DNA of 27,700 nt from Amoebophrya sp. AT5.2. Taxonomy: Eukaryota; Sar; Dinophyceae; Syndiniales; Amoebophryaceae. Under the pieces are notes generated by a model. The model was not told where the DNA came from, did no database searches, and saw nothing but the letters and a program-made list of their open reading frames with translations. How positions within the stretch are numbered: the first letter of the stretch is position 1; the number at the start of each line of letters is the position of its first letter. The stretch lies in contig RXOD01004144.1 of NCBI GenBank assembly GCA_005223375.1, positions 1 to 27,700 of the forward strand, in the 5' to 3' direction. Made by a program: the position numbers and the translations under genes. Shown piece by piece: positions 1 through 10,258 of the stretch.

Positions 1-468
1 GCCCGCTTTTTTCGCGGCAGCCTTTCTGTCCTCCAGAAATGTGGTCCGTGAGGACGACGCTGAGGACGCTCCCCCTTCATCCGTACTGAGAACCTCGCCA
101 AGACTGTCTTCGGCACAAGCGCATTGCCCTGTGGTTCCCCCACTCCTGTCGGCGGCGGAGGTCGGGTCGTGTCGGGCTTCTTCGACTTCGACTTCCTCCT
201 GCTGGCGTCTCACAGTCCCCGCTGCTCGTTCGCTCCTCTGCCTCTGCCTCAAGAGCAGCTTGAAACCTTTCGATTTCCCATCCCTGCTGATGCTCCCCGC
301 GTCCTCGTCTGGGCCTGTAGTCGGAGACGGTTCTGGTGACGCCGACAACGAGCGGCCGCGCTGGAGAAGGTTCCGGTGGAGTAGTTCGACTCCGCCGGCC
401 GTGCGCATCAAAATGAATACGCATGAATGCATCCTCCATCGCACGGCCGCGCCGCCGCGGCGCGGCAT
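1..468 (-). CDS. Partial open frame leaving the left edge; hypothetical protein
   Basis: One minus-strand frame stays open from an in-frame TAG just upstream of an ATG at 468 to the window edge, 156 codons without a stop. In-frame ATGs also lie at 438 and 408. The translation is polar: a Ser/Pro-rich stretch, then a Gln/Glu-rich run (RRQQEEVEVEEA), then Ser-rich sequence ending near LEDRKAAAKKAG at the edge. This composition resembles the linkers of the large proteins elsewhere in the window, and no domain is recognisable. A competing minus-strand frame (77-439, 120 codons) is more Arg-rich and closes inside the window, so I prefer the open one. The first exon may lie further upstream: a TATA-like box sits at 914-923, and a short exon from an ATG at 754 to a GTATAC donor at 693 could splice in phase to an acceptor near 315. 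The function is unknown and the true start is uncertain. Confidence 0.45.
   Translation of the reverse strand, partial: MPRRGGAAVRWRMHSCVFILMRTAGGVELLHRNLLQRGRSLSASPEPSPTTGPDEDAGSISRDGKSKGFKLLLRQRQRSERAAGTVRRQQEEVEVEEARHDPTSAADRSGGTTGQCACAEDSLGEVLSTDEGGASSASSSRTTFLEDRKAAAKKAG
446..466. repeat. GC-only palindrome with 9-bp arms
   Basis: The arms GCCGCGCCG and CGGCGCGGC are perfect reverse complements around a 3-base centre, CCG. The palindrome overlaps the 5' end of the left-edge open frame, just downstream of its ATG at 468. It may be a structured 5' leader or intron segment, or simply chance in GC-rich DNA. Confidence 0.5.
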
Positions 469-489
469 CTTCTATCTAGGACCCTCCGC

Positions 490-507
490 CGCACCGAAGG
501 CGGTGCG
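490..507. repeat. Small perfect hairpin (7-bp stem, 4-base loop)
   Basis: CGCACCG is followed by AAGG and then CGGTGCG. It lies 24 bases from the palindrome at 446-466, so two GC-rich hairpins sit side by side upstream of the left-edge open frame. No function can be assigned. Confidence 0.45.
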
Positions 508-913
508 AGTGCGGGGTAGCGATGTGATTATGAATCAAGGAGGAGGGTTTTGTATTGGAATAATGGTAGGTGAAGACGTCAAGGTTTCGTACGCTAACGG
601 GGTTTATGGTTCCGATGTGTTTTTACTTTTTGTTGCTTCTCCTGTGTGGAGGTGAGTCGTGCAGAGTGAAGATGCCGAGCCTACTAAGTATACCGAGAGG
701 CAAGTAAAAATCGTCCGGGGACAACGGGCACGCTGACGTGTATTTTTGCGGCATGTTGTCTGTGCGGCCCCGACGCCGAATAATTTTCAGAGGGTGCCAG
801 TACCAGCACGAATGAGAACCTTTCAGCCCATTCCGCTTCCGTTTCGCTGCGCGCGACAAGTTTACGGAGCGGAACGACTGGAGACTCGCGAACGAAAGCG
901 AAACGGAAAGGCG

Positions 914-923
914 TTTTTATATA
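914..923 (-). promoter_or_regulatory. TATA-like box, possible promoter of the left-edge gene
   Basis: The minus strand reads TATATAAAAA here, in locally AT-rich sequence. If it is used, transcription would start near 890. That is about 420 bases before the ATG at 468, so it would need a long leader or an upstream exon such as the one starting at the ATG at 754. Support is the motif alone. Confidence 0.25.
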
Positions 924-1466
924 CTTCCACGTCTTGAATCTAAACGGACAATTGCACGAGAACGCGAAGGAAGTCTTTTCCACGAAGAAACTGTCTGAAC
1001 GAATACACCGAGTACCAGCGAAAGCAGAAACGGCGAAAACCACAGCATTGTCGTTCTGCTTCTGCTCAGAATCAATCAATGGCTGGAAAGGACGAAGTGA
1101 AAGAAATAGAAAAAGAAATTGATATCACTAAGTGATGTTTCAGAATACCTTCTTACATCCTCGAAGAACGCGAGAGAAGCAGAAGCTCGGACTGTGTTTA
1201 GTTCGAGTTCGGATCGGGATCGGATTCTTTTTCATTCAAATAACCTCGTGTCGCTGTTGAGCTGAAACGAAACATTAGATTGCACTTCAAGATCACGACT
1301 CCGGTCGAAACAAGAAGTCGCCTCCTCTTCGTCTTGCTCCAGACGAGCCGCCACGTTCCAAACCCAATTCCATCTTTCATACATACTAGAAGAAGGGACT
1401 TTAGGCAGCTGTCGCAGTCGCAGTCGCCCCATTACAATTATACTCAGATGAAAAAACGAACTTTGT

Positions 1467-1472
1467 TTTATT
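1467..1472 (-). terminator. Possible AATAAA polyadenylation signal of the E2/E3 gene
   Basis: The minus strand reads AATAAA about 230 bases beyond the stop codon at 1704. This hexamer is common in AT-rich spacer, and some protist groups do not use it, so it is a candidate only. Confidence 0.2.
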
Positions 1473-1703
1473 TCCATTTATATTCCTCAGATCAGATGAG
1501 AAGCCGCTTCCCTTCGCGACAAGATGAAAAAGTGGCTCCTGATGGTAGTTTGCGCTATTGCGTATTCTCTTTGCCTTTCGGTTTCGTGTATCAATTATAG
1601 ACCAACGCAAGGGCAAGCGGGTGATCGACGTTTCTGCACGAGTTCGCGTTTGCTGCTAATGTACTCCGGAACTCATTTCACAAACACAAGCGCACTCTTC
1701 CTA

Positions 1704-4700
1704 CTACTTCTTCGAAGCCGCCACGACAGACCCCCCTCCAGCAAGCTCTTCTCCCACCTCGCCGCACGAAAATTTTTCCCGTATTTCTTCCCGCGTCGGC
1801 GAGGTGGCGTGTTCCCGCACGAAATCTTTTATCAGCTTTTCGTAATTTTCCCGATCCGTCTTCCACTGCAAAGCCAGCGCGCTGTCGATGGGATCGTCTA
1901 CCTCTGGGTGCATGAACAAGCCGTAGACACAGTTCAACACCTCTACCGCCGTCCGATCGCTGTGCCAGTCGTTCCCCAAAACCCGATGGCAGATCTTTCC
2001 ATAGGCGTTCACGTTGCAGTGCTTCACCGGCGTCGAGAACCGCACCTCCGGCCCCGCAACGGGGTACGACGGCGGAAATTTAACGTAAAGCTGAAACACG
2101 CCGTGCTCGTACGGAGTGGAATCAGGACCAATCATCACAACTTTCCAAAAGGACAAACTCTCCGCCGGATAGATGTCGATATTCGGATTGCGCTGTGCGC
2201 TTCGGCGGGCAAAACCGTGAATCTCCAGCGTCAGCCGCCGCTGGAGTTCGCGCGAGAGGTGTTGCTGCGGGTTTGCCGTGGAGGAAGATGCGTTGTTCGT
2301 CGACTTCTTTATTGCAGCGGGGGGCGCGCCGTTTTTGCGTTTGTTACTCGTCGTGGTCCTTGCAGGAGATGCCGCAGAGGGATCGGCTCCGATGACCATT
2401 TTGTCAGCACTTGCACTGCTCTTTCCCAGATCTCCTTGAATTAGTCCCTTCGTGTTGAAGATCTTCAGCGCCCCGCCCTCCAGCTGTTCCAGCTCCTCCG
2501 GCTTGCGGATCGGCGGCACCACGGACCCGTCGCAGCGATCGATCGGAAACCGCGTCAAATTCGTGAAGGGTGTCAGCGTCGCCGCATCCTTGACCAAAGA
2601 AAGGCCGCGGCGGTGCGTCCACTCGAAGTTCGCGGGCCGCTCGCCCGAGTACAGCAGCGGCTCCAGCTCCATGATTTGCAATCCCTGCTGCAGCGACTTC
2701 GGCCGGAAAACGTAGCCCCCCGAGGCTTTCGCGATAGCGCGCGCGTTGGGATCCTCGTCCGGACCAATGGTGATGAGGTCGAGCACGATGCGGTGCTGCT
2801 GCAGGTAATTCGCTACCTTTGTATTCAATCGAAAAAAACGATGGGCGAGAAAAGGAAAAGGAAATCAATACCGGAGATAGATAGAGCAGAAGTTCGAGCA
2901 AGGCCATCCAATATCGAAGCTGTCTAACCGAGGCAACGAGGCATCAAATCAACAGGATCAGGAATGAAAAAAGCAACAAGCGATTATACCTCGTGCGGGA
3001 GTTCTACGGAGTCCGTGTCTTTGCCGTCCGACAGACAGATGATTCGCATGCGTGGCGGCACCCGGCCGGAATCCGATCCACCAGTTTCCTGCGCAGACGC
3101 TGCCTGCTTCGCTTCCACGCTGTTTCTCCATTCCAGAAGAGCCTCCGCTGCTTGTTGCAATGCGTCGTACAGATAGGTGTCGCCCGATGGCTCCAATTCG
3201 TTCACGTCCTGCCGGAAGTGCTCGTATGCTGGCGTCAGTTCGATATCTTCCGCCTCCGTCACGTCGCTGCCGAAGCTGCTCAACCCTACCGCCGTCGGAT
3301 AATTGTACGCGATGCTCCGATTGCAGAACGCATTAAAGAACTGCGCCACCGCCTCCATGCGCGTCAGATCACGTTTTTCCCACGAGCGTTCCTGTCGCTT
3401 CCCAGTACTAAACCCGGAGATCGTTGGCACCTCGTCATCTCGCGAACTCCCACCGAGGCGCCAGATAGGCTTCCAGGAGAAGTCGGGCCTCTCGGCGAAT
3501 GTCATGCCCTTCATCAACTTGTCCGGCGCACCGCGTGCGCCGTAGCTGACGAATTTGCCATCTCCTTCATCCACGGCCTCCTCGTCCGAAGAACCCATAA
3601 GCCATAAATCGAGCTGACTTGGTCTCACCACATCGGAATTGCGCAAATCGTGCTCACCGCTTCTATGGATCGCCTGACACCACAATCGCAGCAAGACCGC
3701 TTGTACTGGCATGTCACCGGTGACGCCGCGGATATCCATTACGAGCTCCTCGTCGTTGATGCCGTTCTCGTTGAAACGGTCCGGGTCGTACGTTACGTCC
3801 AAGAGCGTGCGCTCCGATGCAGACCCGCCTGCTGATGATGACCTGGCGTTGTTTTGTTTATGAATCAGCAAGGACTTTTGCATAGTGTTGACGTCGTGGA
3901 AGTGGGAAAAAGAGCTATGTCACTTTCTTTGCGCGTGCGAGTACATCAAGATTTGGCTTTTATTTCTCGTCGTCGAGTCGACGGGCATGCATCACAATAA
4001 ACTTCTCTATGAAAGATCTATCTCCACACAAGCATCCGCTTCCCCACGGAATGGTAAGAGCACAAATTCGAGAGAAGTGCAAACTGCAAAATTTTTTACC
4101 CAAGAGCGGCCGAGGAACTCGCGCTTCCTCCCCGGACTCCATCTTGCCCTCTCTCTCCCGGGCCGTGCTTTTCCTTCCAATCCAGAAGCCCTGCCTTTAT
4201 CGTTTTATTTGCGCGCAGCGTTTTGCTCGACAACTTTTCCCCCGTCATCGGCGATTTTTTTCGACTACCCTCAAGCCATTTTTCGATCGCGCCCCGCGAG
4301 TACGTAAACCCGTCTGCCGCAATCACCGGGTCTTCCAGAATCTCGTGCGTGATCGGGCACATGAACATATGCGGCACCTCATCATCGTCGAACAGCGGCT
4401 CCTCTTCTTGATGTTCCGCGGTACCTCGTTGCGCCGCCGCATTTTCTCCACACAACACTGGAGTCACCTCGCCCCGCGACGCCCACAGCAGCACGCGCAG
4501 GAAGCTCTCCTTGTTTCTCGAGTACAGCCTCCGGCGGTCCTCTGCGCCTCCGTCTCTGCGCATCTGGTACGTCAGGACGCAGAGCTCCTGGAGAATTTTT
4601 TCGGCGGTTGCTCGCTTGTCCGGGGCGCGCTGAATGACGGCGCGGAAATCAAACAGATTTGGATGCTTCGCAAACGCGGTTAGTTCCCGTTGCAAGCGAC

Positions 4701-7700
4701 CCGGCGAGGGATCGGACGGCGCGTCCAGGTCCCAGCCGTTTTCGCGCTTGGCCGCGTACGCGTCCGCGACCGGATCGGGGCCCGAGCTCCCGAAACCGCT
4801 TGTTTCTTGCATGCTCCTGCTACAATCCACGACGCAAACGATCCCTTCCTTCAAATCCACGTCATCCAATTGGTCGACGCGATCCGAGGTTTCCCCCCGC
4901 CGCACCGTGTTCGCCGCAGTCAGCTGCGCCACCTCTGCGGACGTCTCCTTACCGCTCAGCGGATCGAACAACACCAGGCCGGCCCCGCCCTTGGAGGGCT
5001 TTCCGCAGCACGGCACGATCTTCCCCGCGAGGTCGTGGGTGAGCATACCGCGCGGATGCACCGATTGGAACACCGCCCGCGCGGACGTCACCTGAAACAC
5101 CGAGTGACACAACTTCGACTTCCGCGCGCAGGTGTCCACTTGAGCTCTTCCGGAAGTTATTCCGGCGGGCAAAAGACGGCTCTGGTTCACACAGACATCG
5201 GCAAAGAATTCGAGAAGAATCTCTGCAGCGGTAGCAGATGAACTGCTCGAGGAGGAGGACGCTGCGGCTGAGTCGCCGGGCGTAGAAGAAGAAAGACCGT
5301 TGCACTGCCCTACGGTCGTATCGACGATTCTCTGGGCGTCTGCCGCGGCTACAGAGTTCTCTGTTCCCAGAAGTGTCGACTTGCACAGCAGCCCACTTTT
5401 AGTTTGCTGGTCCTCGAAGCGGTCTACTGGCAGCAGTTCCCCTTTCCTATTTTCGGACAGAATCTCGAGCGTCCAAATGAGTCCAGAAAGGACTTGTTTC
5501 ACCTGACCGATATCCGCAACTTCGATCTCCTCACGACCGCGAAGAGGACCTGGACCACCTCCGTCGTGGCCTATTGAGAGTTGTCCTTCTCCTTGTCCTT
5601 GTTCTCCGGGTTTACTACTTGTTTCGCCCAGTGCCCGCAGCAATTCTCCGAACCCACCCGGCTGAGCCAGACCCACCGCATCGAGCTTTCTCCCTCTCGC
5701 AGCCTGCACCACGTAAACGAGGCCCGCACTCAACGCCGCGATGTTTGCGGGCTGCAGCTGCTTTCCTTTTTTCGTGAGCAGCAGAAACAAAGAGTTCGCC
5801 GCCGGCTCCCAGTTGTCCAGAACTGCTCGCAGCACCGCGGACAGATTCTCTACTTTGATGTAAGGAGAAATGCGAGGCATGGAATTTTGCAGGCAGTACA
5901 GTGCGCACAGAAGCTGCGAATACGCTTCACTTTTGCCGCTCGCCGTCGCCGTGTCTTGGCCACCGAGAAAGCGACCCTCCCCCAAGTACGGAATCCATGC
6001 GTCGCTGAATTTGAACACACTACTTTCCGCCCCGGAAACATCTCCGCCAAAAGCAGCAGCAGCAGCGTTTCCGTCATGATCCCCACGACCTCCCGATAGA
6101 AGCAAAGACCCCCCGCCGAAGGCACGACGGAAGTTGGCAAACAGTGTCAGTGTGGTGCTGGACGACCGCATCAAAGACCTCAGCTCCTCGGTGCTCCGGA
6201 TCGGCATTGGGTTTCCGAACGTGAACAGATCGACGTCGATGCACGGGGCAGCTTCGAACCGCAATCCGACGGTGATTTTCGACGCGAACTTGAACTTGTT
6301 CGGGAGTAAATCCATCAGACGCCGGTTGCGCGACAGTCGAACCTTGTTTCCCATAACGTCGGTAACGACAAGTCTCTGGCTGACGGTTGCGGCCGCGAGA
6401 GACGGGGACGCTTTCACGATTTCGCCCGCCACCCTGCGGCAAAGCACGGACACGTAGGATACGGGAGACAAACCGTCAACTTCGATGAAACGCCTTGTCG
6501 GAGAGACAGATACGCCCTCCACGACGACGGAGACTTTTTGCCGTAGCCCGTGCGCGTGAACGCCGCAAAAGAAAAGAACAGGCGACGAAAAACTGGTAGT
6601 ACAGGTTCTGCCCGATGTTGTAGGTGCTGAGAGGCCATTTTTGTTCGACGTGAACTGAAATTCGGCCTGACCCGTCGTGCTGTCCTCTGCGTCGATCTTA
6701 CTCACGGAATCGTCCGCGTGCACCCCGCGGCCGAGAACAGCGGCGCCCCTCGCCTCTACTGCCCGCGGTAATTGCGTGAAAACCGCGTCCGTCTCTTGCT
6801 CTTCGCCGAGTTCTCTACGTGCCATGTTCGCTCTCGCTGCAACCTTCTTCACGATGTCAAGTACGGTCAGACCTCCCAGCACTTGGCCTTCGAAAGGAAT
6901 TTCCTCGCACACGTACTCGCACTGCGTCTGCGACAAATCCGCTGGCTGCGCTGCTAGTCCTCGCGCTGGGGCAGATGTTTGTGTGTGTTCTGTCTTTCGG
7001 TAGATGACCACTGGATGCTGGCGGTTCGCGGTGCTTGCTGCGTCGGGAATCAAGTTCGGTTCCCCACGGCAGACCGGACACTCGAAGCTACCGCCGCGTC
7101 GGAGCAGTGCGCGCCGGATGCAGGAAACGTGGAAAAAGTGCCGGCAACGACCACCACACACCAAGTGCGCCTCCGCACTTTTTGCAAACCTTGCGCCATC
7201 GAGAACTTCGTCTGCAGACGGCGACCCTGCGTCTCCACCACCACGACCTTGGAGAAAGTCGGAGGACTCCGGTTCTGAGAGCAGTCCCAGGCAGAGGTGA
7301 CAATCGACGTCCGCCGCATCTGCCACCGCACTCGCGAAGCTCTGATCGTGATCACCCAAAGCCAAATGGTCATCATTTTTTTCCACCATACAGACATCCC
7401 CGCCGACGTCTGCGTCGTGTTTCTGCTCTTCACCGACTCCTCCGCAGCGAAGCCGGCCGAATTCCTCCACGCTTACCTTCGCTGCACGGTCAATGCACAT
7501 TTCGATGAATTTTCGCCGTGCAAGCGAGCACGCGCAAAACGAGCTGCAGCTCGCCGCATTATTAGTACTATCGCAAACTGGAACATTATTGCGCCCGTTC
7601 TTCCCGAGATCGCATTCTTCCTCCATTTCAATCATGTCCGCCGCGTCGATAGAATCCCCGAATTCCTCGCGATAGATCGCCAGCTTCAACCCTCGCAGGT

Positions 7701-8529
7701 CCCGTCCTCTCGCAGTGAACCTTCGGCGAAGGGTGCGAACTGAAATTTCAGTGCCTACGTCATGATCGACGTGATTGGCATGCGGGTCTTCTTGCAGAAG
7801 CAGATCGACACCAGCGGCTTCTCCCTCCATTGCCGTCTCTACATCTACTTCCCGGATCATCATGTCACCACCCCGCGATGAGGAAGCCAACGCACCCGCA
7901 GCCGCGTCAACGTCACCAGGCCCCGTGGTTTTCCGGCGCTTCAGGTCCGGCGCGATGCTATGTTGGGCGGCCGTCTGCTCGCCCTCCGCGAGCTTGATTT
8001 CAGCCTCAACATCGTTCCCCGAACATTGCTTCCCAACAGACGCTGAAGCTGCCTGTTCGCCGGCGGTTGTAGTTGCAGAAGCAGAGAACACCGCACGTAA
8101 GCGAAAAGTGTTCGTATTGTTCACCGCTGTTGTAGTTGCTGCTCCGCCTCCGTCGCAGGGGGATGCAACGGCAAAATCTGCTAGCGTAGCGCCTCCGCAC
8201 AGCTGGTGCGGAATGCATTCCTCCTCGGAACCGGAAAGGAGCGAACTCGCAGTACTTCGCACGACGTAGAGCTCTACGAGGGTAAGGTTCTGGCAGTGAC
8301 GGGGGTGAAGTGACTTTGCGAATTCGAGGACGCAATGCGCGAGCTCGGCGACGGTCGTGGTCTCACTGTTGAGGGATCGAGGGGCGAAACTGAAAACGCG
8401 CGGAATGCGAAAAAGGCCGCTCGTGGGCGCCTCGTTTGGTTTGCTGGCGTTCACGATGGAAAACTGCACCTGCGCAACAAGCGCCACGCCCAGGGTGGCC
8501 GCACTCGATGAACTCGTGGTGGAGGTCAT
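1704..8529 (-). CDS. RING-H2 / vWA / U-box / ubiquitin-conjugating (E2) fusion protein
   Basis: Three exons, 8529-4100, 3842-2990 and 2816-1704, join in phase to about 2131 residues. The start is the ATG at 8529; the longer open frame begins only at a GTG at 8568. A RING-H2 finger spans residues 410-487 (CHLC, then CRHFFHVSC, then CPVC). A vWA first strand with a metal-site DxSxS motif (DCSRS, 1235-1239) follows. A U-box at about 1385-1455 has MCPITHEILEDPVIAADG. The rest of the vWA domain follows, with SGDTYLYDAL (Thr1699), LSDGKD (Asp1749) and, across the second intron, VANYLQQHRIVLDLITIG. Residues 1945-2115 are an E2 fold with YVKFPPSYP and a predicted catalytic Cys2037 in GKICHRV. Known family roles: E2 domains carry ubiquitin as a thioester, RING and U-box domains recruit E2s, and vWA domains bind partners. 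I infer one chain doing both steps. The N-terminal 400 residues and residues 490-1230 are unassigned. The exon joins lack transcript proof. Confidence 0.85.
2817..2989 (-). other. Intron 2 of the E2/E3 gene (173 bases, phase 0)
   Basis: The donor is GAG|GTATAA and the acceptor TACAAAG|GTA, with a T-rich stretch upstream of the acceptor. The upstream frame meets TAA immediately inside the intron. Splicing restores vWA sequence running from the LSDGKD strand into VANYLQQHRIVLDLITIG, as expected for the end of a vWA fold. Confidence 0.8.
3843..4099 (-). other. Intron 1 of the E2/E3 gene (257 bases, phase 2)
   Basis: The donor is CTTGG|GTAAAA, and the in-frame TAA that ends the upstream open frame lies inside it. 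The acceptor AACGCCAG|G restores the frame through a Gly codon within a Ser/Ala/Gly linker (SSSAALG then SSSAGGSAS). Other phase-compatible AGs lie at 3915-3916 and 3927-3928, so the acceptor is less certain than the donor. Without this join the vWA domain would be left in two halves on separate proteins. Confidence 0.65.
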
Positions 8530-8638
8530 TGGTTCAACGTCAAGGGCTGAAATTGACAATGAATGCACGGCAAGTTTCTTATTGACAGTCGTACTTCCCA
8601 GCGTCGGCAGCAGCTGAATTTTGATTGAGCAGTGTACA

Positions 8639-8646
8639 ATTTTATA
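8639..8646 (-). promoter_or_regulatory. TATA box upstream of the E2/E3 gene
   Basis: The minus strand reads TATAAAAT 110 to 117 bases upstream of the ATG at 8529. The creatine kinase gene has TATAAAAG at almost the same distance from its ATG, which supports both. Transcription would begin near 8610, giving a leader of about 80 bases. Confidence 0.45.
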
Positions 8647-8828
8647 GTCTTATGAATGGAAACTTCTGTATTTTTCTGATCCTTCCATCCTTATCCTAGC
8701 CACGACTTTACTTGTTTTTGCATGCCTGCGCTCGTCATCATTACATTGCATATACGTGTCGCGAACGTTCGCGCGCTCCTACAACCACCACCAGACAGGG
8801 CGGGAGGGCGACAAGGTTCAGCCAAAAA

Positions 8829-8847
8829 AATCAGGTAGCACAGAGAG
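8829..8847 (+). repeat. 19-bp direct repeat, copy 1
   Basis: The sequence AATCAGGTAGCACAGAGAG recurs exactly at 9105-9123, 276 bases away. This copy runs directly into the GA microsatellite, while the second continues into non-repetitive sequence. Confidence 0.75.
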
Positions 8848-8862
8848 AGAGAGAGAGAGAGA

Positions 8863-8905
<43 letters not shown>
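8842..8905 (+). repeat. (AG)n dinucleotide microsatellite
   Basis: This is 64 bases of AG repeat with a single C interruption at 8864. It lies in non-coding spacer about 310 bases upstream of the E2/E3 start codon, and reads as CT repeats on the transcribed strand. Confidence 0.95.
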
Positions 8906-8907
<2 letters not shown>

Positions 8908-9104
8908 CCAAACGCCCACAGAATAATACGGCGCCTGGAAAGCGCTATAAAGTAGCGTAGTGCTGGGCATGGTGCTCGGTGTGAACTGCGAGGGATAGGC
9001 TACAAGACAAAGACTCGCCACCGCATACTAGTGCCATTCGTGTTCCTCGCCTTGTTGAGATTCTGGGGGCCGCCGCTGACACTTAGTATGGCCCTTCGCT
9101 GGAG

Positions 9105-9123
9105 AATCAGGTAGCACAGAGAG
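9105..9123 (+). repeat. 19-bp direct repeat, copy 2
   Basis: This is an exact copy of 8829-8847. After it the sequence reads CAAGCACC rather than more AG units, so the microsatellite in copy 1 may have grown from the shared AGAGAG end. Confidence 0.75.
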
Positions 9124-9310
9124 CAAGCACCAAGAGCAGAAGGAGCATAGTACGCTCGGGTGAAACAAAGCTAAAGCTGAAACAAACCTATCAATCAATT
9201 ATAATGGCTTGAGAAAGATACATCGTTTTTGAAAGTCAAAGAACTACGTAATATATGGATCATCGTTTTGAATTCGATCACCACCATCATTTTTCGCTGT
9301 GTTGTCACGC

Positions 9311-9336
9311 TGGATACACTGGATGTGGATACACTG
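9311..9336 (+). repeat. Short direct repeat, TGGATACACTG twice
   Basis: The 11-mer TGGATACACTG occurs at 9311-9321 and again at 9326-9336, a 15-base period. It is a minor local duplication in spacer with no visible function. Confidence 0.6.
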
Positions 9337-10142
9337 CAGAGGAACAACCGCCGCGCCACTCTTGCAAATCTTCTGGCAGAAGCTCGAAAGCAAAACAGAG
9401 CTCCCTCCTGATCGTGTCATTTGGTATTCGGTGGCTTTTCCTTTTTGTACGCTTCGTTACTACCGTCCACCACCACGTCCACGCCGCGTTTGTGCAAATT
9501 CTACTCGTGTGGCGCTCTCAAAGAAGCTCATCGCAGTCAAATCCCGTGACGATGTCGCCGTGGAAATCGATTTCTTCGCAGCCCCCGGAACACACGCAAG
9601 GCGTTGTTAACTTGACGCCCCACCCGCCGCGCCCAATGTTGACATTTGAAGCGTCTCTCTGTCTTGTTTTGTTGTAAATTTCATCCAGGACACGAATGCC
9701 GACTGCCCAACTTAAATTTCAGAGAATCCCGAAGAAATCGCTTTGCATGAAGATGGTAGCCAGAACTACCGACGGGAAGACACTAGGAAAGACCCATTCC
9801 TGCGCCGGCCCCGGCCTGCTTCCCCCTTAGCTAGTGTCTACTTTGCGTCTCGCGCATGCGAATCAGAAAAACAAAAACGCCCCAAATGAGTATACTACAA
9901 CACGAGGAAGCAGTAGATGCATATAATTGACTGCGCTAACAGTCACGACAGGAATCTAGTGTAGGCATGCTTGTCAGCGTATTTCAAGTTTGCGTATCTC
10001 AATAACAACATGCTCTGTGTAATATTATGAGGTATGAGATGTAAATGAAATCCCAGGTTCTTGCGGCCTCTACTCTATCTATGTCTATGATTGCGCTTCG
10101 TGATGTGAGGGTAACAACATGCCATAGTCGTGCGCGTGGTTA

Positions 10143-10148
10143 TTTATT
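10143..10148 (-). terminator. Possible AATAAA polyadenylation signal of the creatine kinase gene
   Basis: The minus strand reads AATAAA about 110 bases beyond the creatine kinase stop codon at 10259. The distance suits a 3' untranslated region, but it is a motif-only call. Confidence 0.25.
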
Positions 10149-10258
10149 CGGTTTATGTTTATACAGTCCCACTTCCTATCGCTGAATTCCTGAGGGTAGA
10201 ACGAACTTCATCTATCTATCTTTCTACTTGTGTTCTTGCTCTCCTGATAGGCTCTGAG

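Larger units (their letters stand above)
469..1703. other. Intergenic spacer between the E2/E3 gene and the left-edge gene
   Basis: This holds the presumed 3' flank of the E2/E3 gene and the upstream region of the left-edge open frame. I see a TATA-like box (914-923), a GC hairpin (490-507) and a possible AATAAA on the minus strand (1467-1472). The open frames here, such as 684-1079 on the minus strand and 1280-1600 on the plus strand, have unstructured, unbiased translations and are not called as genes. Confidence 0.5.
8530..10258. other. Intergenic spacer with microsatellite and short repeats
   Basis: This AT-richer spacer separates the creatine kinase stop codon from the E2/E3 gene start. 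It contains a TATA box (8639-8646), a GA microsatellite (8842-8905), a 19-bp direct repeat (8829-8847 and 9105-9123), an 11-bp repeat near 9311-9336 and an AATAAA candidate at 10143-10148. Small open frames here (8712-8960, 9255-9677) look like translated repeat or spacer. I see no RNA gene. Confidence 0.6.

Noticed and set aside
684..1079. 131-codon minus-strand open frame
   Set aside because: It has no domain, mixed composition and no codon bias like its neighbours. It overlaps a TATA-like box and its start lies upstream of that box.
1524..2444. 306-codon plus-strand open frame
   Set aside because: It lies opposite the E2 domain exon, whose family match is clear. The plus-strand translation shows no domain.
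2984..3883. Separate vWA protein starting at the ATG at 3883
   Set aside because: It would lack the first vWA strand and its DxSxS motif, which is found at the end of the upstream open frame. It would also end at an in-frame stop that lies inside a good intron. A single spliced gene explains all three parts.
8712..9021. Open frames through the GA microsatellite (both strands)
   Set aside because: Their translations are RERERE or SLSLSL runs produced by the dinucleotide repeat.
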